Assembly (NCBI GenBank): GCA_037693485.1
Contig: CM075348.1
Coordinates: 125,313,609-125,377,608 of the forward strand
Direction: 5' to 3'
Origin: Kitagawia praeruptora
Taxonomy: Eukaryota; Streptophyta; Magnoliopsida; Apiales; Apiaceae
Length of the DNA stretch: 64,000 bases
The position numbers and the translations under genes are program-made. Of this stretch, positions 59,578-64,000 are shown piece by piece. Each line of letters starts with the position of its first letter. Positions within the stretch are counted from its first letter, which is position 1. The notes beneath the pieces were generated by a model. The model saw nothing but the letters and a program-made list of their open reading frames with translations. It made no database searches and had not been told where the DNA came from.

Positions 59578-61130
59578 TGTTAGTGTATGTGCCCTAGAGG
59601 CAATACATTGTTTCTTGAACAAACCTTTATGTCATTTGATTATTAAATAAACGTATTTATTATGACTTTAATTACTGCGATATATTTGTTAGCATAATAA
59701 GTGTCCTTAGAATCATGATACACATTGTATAGTTTAAGTACATGACTTGAACTTGAGATTATATAATATATCATATTCTTAAATGTCCCTAGTCAAAGTA
59801 TTATTATATAGGACAATGATAATATACAGATAGACTAGTATGTTGTTTGACAGATAACCACATCTCATTGGTTATAAGTATGGAGATACTAAAGTCAATA
59901 CATAGGTACATGTAGGAGTACATGGTACTGGACAGACCCACAAGTGAGATTCTTCATGTTTAATAAAGTCATAAGAATGACTCACAGTGGTAATGGTGTA
60001 ATGATCCTTTGACTTGAGATCATTATATTTCTATACGAGGATTAATATACTTTGACAACATTAAAAGTTACCTTTGACCGGGTGATGATAAAAGTGGACA
60101 TCGGGTATATCATGAGTCGTATGAGAAATATGAATGATAGATAAAGGATTTAACCCTCCTATAATTAGGAGAGATATTATTGGCCTCTTGATTGAGTGAG
60201 ACTATAAAATGCATGGCCGTGCTCAAATAATGATTTGTTTTTAATAGTCTACTCATTGATCAAGTAAATCCGGATTAAATGTTGAAGAGGATGACTAAAG
60301 AAATGCCTCGAGTTTAATCTATAATATTTGGTTAAAGGGATCATATTACACGGAAACATTAGTCACGAAAGGTTTAAATTGGATCACCAATTATTATTAT
60401 TACTTGGGTAGCAATGATGTATTACTAGATACCGCTCATTGTTTATAATTTTATTATTGGATAATAAAATTATTGCCAACGTAATAATAACCTAAAGGGT
60501 TACACACTTATAACGTTTTAAAAGGAGTTTTAATTTAAATGCTAGATTTAAATTAAATAATTATAATTCGAATTTGATTTTCGAAATCAGATTTCGTTTT
60601 TAATTAAATGATTATAAATTCGAATTTGGTTATTTAATTAATTGGGATTGGACCTAGTTAATTAAATTGTAATTCGAATTTAATTCATTAAAAAACCAAA
60701 ATCAGATTGGTTTAGTTAAAACCCAAAATGATTAGGGTTAAACCCAATCTCTCTACCCTATATATACATAATGATGTATAATTTTAGGTTAAGTTTTTCA
60801 GAAATCGTTTTTGGGAAAAACCCTAGCAGCTCTAATATCAAAGAGAGGCTAGAGAGAGAGATGCGTTTTATTTGGCCAGTACCTGCTCCTTGGGTCATTG
60901 AAGGATCGAACGTTCGTGTGGACGATTTAGAGACACGGATCTTGACGCAAGGGCTGTGTGGTGATTGCAATCTAGGACCTCCATCTTTCAGAATTCGTAA
61001 AGCTCTTAACTGGTATGAATTCGTTTCTCCATAATCAGTCACAACTTATACATGGATCCTAGTTTTTGGGTTTCGTTTTTATTTGTTTTTACGCTTTATA
61101 TCCGCTGCATTTATGCCCCGAAACCCAACA
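59578..61130 (+). repeat. 3' LTR of the broken Copia
   Basis: It begins TGTTAGTGTATG and ends AACCCAACA (1553 bp). It is followed by GTAGT and the same flank as the split LTR at 38772-52108. It keeps the intact ATATT site into which the LARD inserted in the sister copy. Frames on both strands at 60758-61042 recur in the other LTR and look incidental. Confidence 0.93.
60759..60768 (+). promoter_or_regulatory. TATA box of the Copia LTR
   Basis: CTATATATAC in a pyrimidine-rich context (CTCTCTACC upstream), conserved at 51735-51744 in the other LTR. Position about 370 bp from the LTR end fits a U3/R promoter. Predicted only. Confidence 0.55.
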
Positions 61131-61652
61131 GTAGTTGACCGTTAAATTACCAAACCAGATTAATTTATTTTTTTATGAAATTTTGGAAATAACATTGAAT
61201 ATGATGGATCTTGACCACCGTATGGTTGGGTCATCGAGAAATATTTTTAAAAAAATTGAAACACTAAATCCTGACCATAGCCCTTAGGGCTATGACATTA
61301 AATATTCTCATATTTTCAACATTGATTTTAGTTATTTAATTGATTTTTAGTTTTTCAATGCTCTTTTACATCATCAATTTAATTTCCCAAGTAATAATAG
61401 TGGACCCCCCTGCATTCACATTAATTTCCACTAATAAAAAAATCCCAAATTGTTAAATAATTATATTGAAATTCTTGCAAAGTTGATGTATTAAGTGCAA
61501 ATTTGACATTTTAAATGCATATATCCATCTACATTAATTCTTAACTATAAGGCTATGTTTAGCATTACCCTTTTATTATTATTTCACTTATTTGATTTAA
61601 TATTCAAACTAGTTAGGGTCAAGATTTCAATCTTCAGACCAAAACTGTTCGA
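61131..61652 (+). repeat. Duplicated flank block, right copy
   Basis: 522 bp matching 52109-52632: GTAGT, one 175-bp CACTA unit, the possible MITE with CATAGCCCTTA ends, and the sequence to CTGTTCGA. Beyond this the two loci differ completely. 61653-61773 is short unassigned sequence with a repeated ATTCTCGGATA. Confidence 0.9.
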
Positions 61653-61773
61653 TGATTTTACATATACATACATTCAAACCAATAAGGGCATAAAGAAAAT
61701 AGAAGTTTCCAGAAGATAATGAATTTAGATTCTCGGATATTGAAATTGGATTCTCGGATACATCAGTTTCAAT

Positions 61774-63241
<1,468 letters not shown>

Positions 63242-63370
63242 GTTTCAATGGGTCACTGAACGAACTGAAATTGATGTATCGTTTTATTTTATTCACCGAT
63301 TTTAACGGGCGATTTTAATGGGGTATCATTTTGAATTACTAAAGTCATAATAAATATCAAATTGATAATC

Positions 63371-63698
63371 CTAAATGTGTTTGAAAACTATAATTAATCT
63401 TTTGTTGATTCTACACATTTTTCTTGATGCTACTTCAAACAAATGAAAAGTTATTAAATTCTAGTATTTCGGATAATATATTTATAATTTAAAAAGTTTA
63501 TTTACTATTTATTTTTAATTAAAATAAGGAAAATGAACATAAAATTAAAAATAAATAGTAAATGAATTTTAAAAAATCTAAATATATTATCTGAAATACT
63601 AGCATAATTTAACAACTTTTCATTTGGTTGCGATAGCATTCAAGAAAAATGTGCAGAATCAATAAAAGATTAATTTTAGTTTTCCAACACATATTTAG
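63371..63698. repeat. Long inverted repeat (foldback), right edge
   Basis: Arms of about 150 bp (63371-63525 and 63543-63698) pair with a short loop. They share AATCTTTTGTTGATTCTACA, ACATTTTTCTTGA, AACAAATGAAAAGTT and TTTACTATTTATTTTTAATT. It has the form of a foldback MITE, superfamily unknown. Confidence 0.8.
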
Positions 63699-63819
63699 AG
63701 GGGTTAAATCTCAAAATGCTCACTGAAGTGGAGGGTTAGTATCAAATTGCTCACTCTAGTTATCGGCATCTCATGTATACCATTATGGTTGCAAGTAATG
63801 ACAGCAAGGTTGTGTTCGT

Positions 63820-64000
63820 AAACTAAAAATAATCTTTTGTTAATTCTACATATTTTTCTTAAATGCTACAGAAACCAAATGAAAAATTGTTAAATTCCAC
63901 TAATTCAGATAATATTTTTAGATTTTTTTAAAGTCATTTACTATTTATTTTAATTTTATATCCATTTTCCTTGTTTCAATTAAAAATAAATAGTAAATAA
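63820..64000. repeat. Third arm of the same foldback family, cut by the window edge
   Basis: The sequence again reads AATAATCTTTTGTTAATTCT ... CCAAATGAAAAATTGTTAAA ... TTTACTATTTATTTT and starts to turn back at 63978 with AATTAAAAATAAATAGTAAA. A second hairpin probably continues beyond the window. Confidence 0.75.

Noticed and set aside
60758..61042. Frames of 87 and 94 codons on both strands of the Copia LTR, also at 51775-52020
   Set aside because: They are conserved only because the two LTRs are copies of each other; there is no recognisable domain and both strands are equally open.

Overview
The window is nuclear DNA from a flowering plant, most likely a eudicot. It is AT-rich, holds Ty1/Copia polyproteins, Helitron, CACTA, hAT and Mutator-type termini, and contains fragments of plant genes (plastid KAS III, MIKC MADS-box, VARICOSE). 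I cannot name the species. I see no intact host gene, tRNA, rRNA or CRISPR array. The window is a nest of transposable elements holding broken host-gene pieces.

Layout. 1-14553: a decayed Copia element on the minus strand, split inside its reverse transcriptase by a complete 12.2 kb Sirevirus-type Copia (665-12827; 1879-bp LTRs, CGATC target duplication, open gag and pol). 14554-17163: LTR remnants and unassigned AT-rich DNA. 17164-26092: a CACTA terminus, several minus-strand Helitron 3' ends, one 4.1 kb Helitron with both ends visible (18346-22472), then same-strand fragments of KAS III, chaperonin CCT8 and a MADS-box gene. 26093-30811: a non-autonomous CACTA with ATT target duplication and a 175-bp tandem array. 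30835-34788: a Helitron carrying two degenerate copies of a VARICOSE (EDC4) fragment. 34850-38771: pieces of a second, inverted CACTA of the same family, hit by two MITEs in (TA)n tracts and by a Mutator-like foldback element. 38772-52108: a Copia LTR interrupted by an 11.8 kb LARD-type element (4.4 kb LTRs, 3 kb non-coding interior). 52109-61652: a block starting with a copy of the downstream Copia flank, then minisatellite and repeat DNA, a broken Copia gag-pol and its 3' LTR. 61774-63241: a non-autonomous hAT with perfect 8-bp duplications. 63371-64000: inverted repeats cut by the window edge.

How it fits together. Nesting gives relative ages: CACTA copy 2 predates the Copia inserted in its 175-bp array, which predates the LARD inside that Copia's LTR; the old minus-strand Copia predates the Sirevirus. 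The only elements that still look capable of making protein are the Sirevirus gag and pol. The LARD, CACTA, hAT, Mutator-like element and MITEs would all need enzymes supplied in trans. The most informative spots are the LARD, the duplicated LTR-plus-flank (a probable repair scar), the Helitron gene-fragment collections, and compact structural motifs: GCGAAGC mini-hairpins, G-rich tracts and ACGT-core palindromes.
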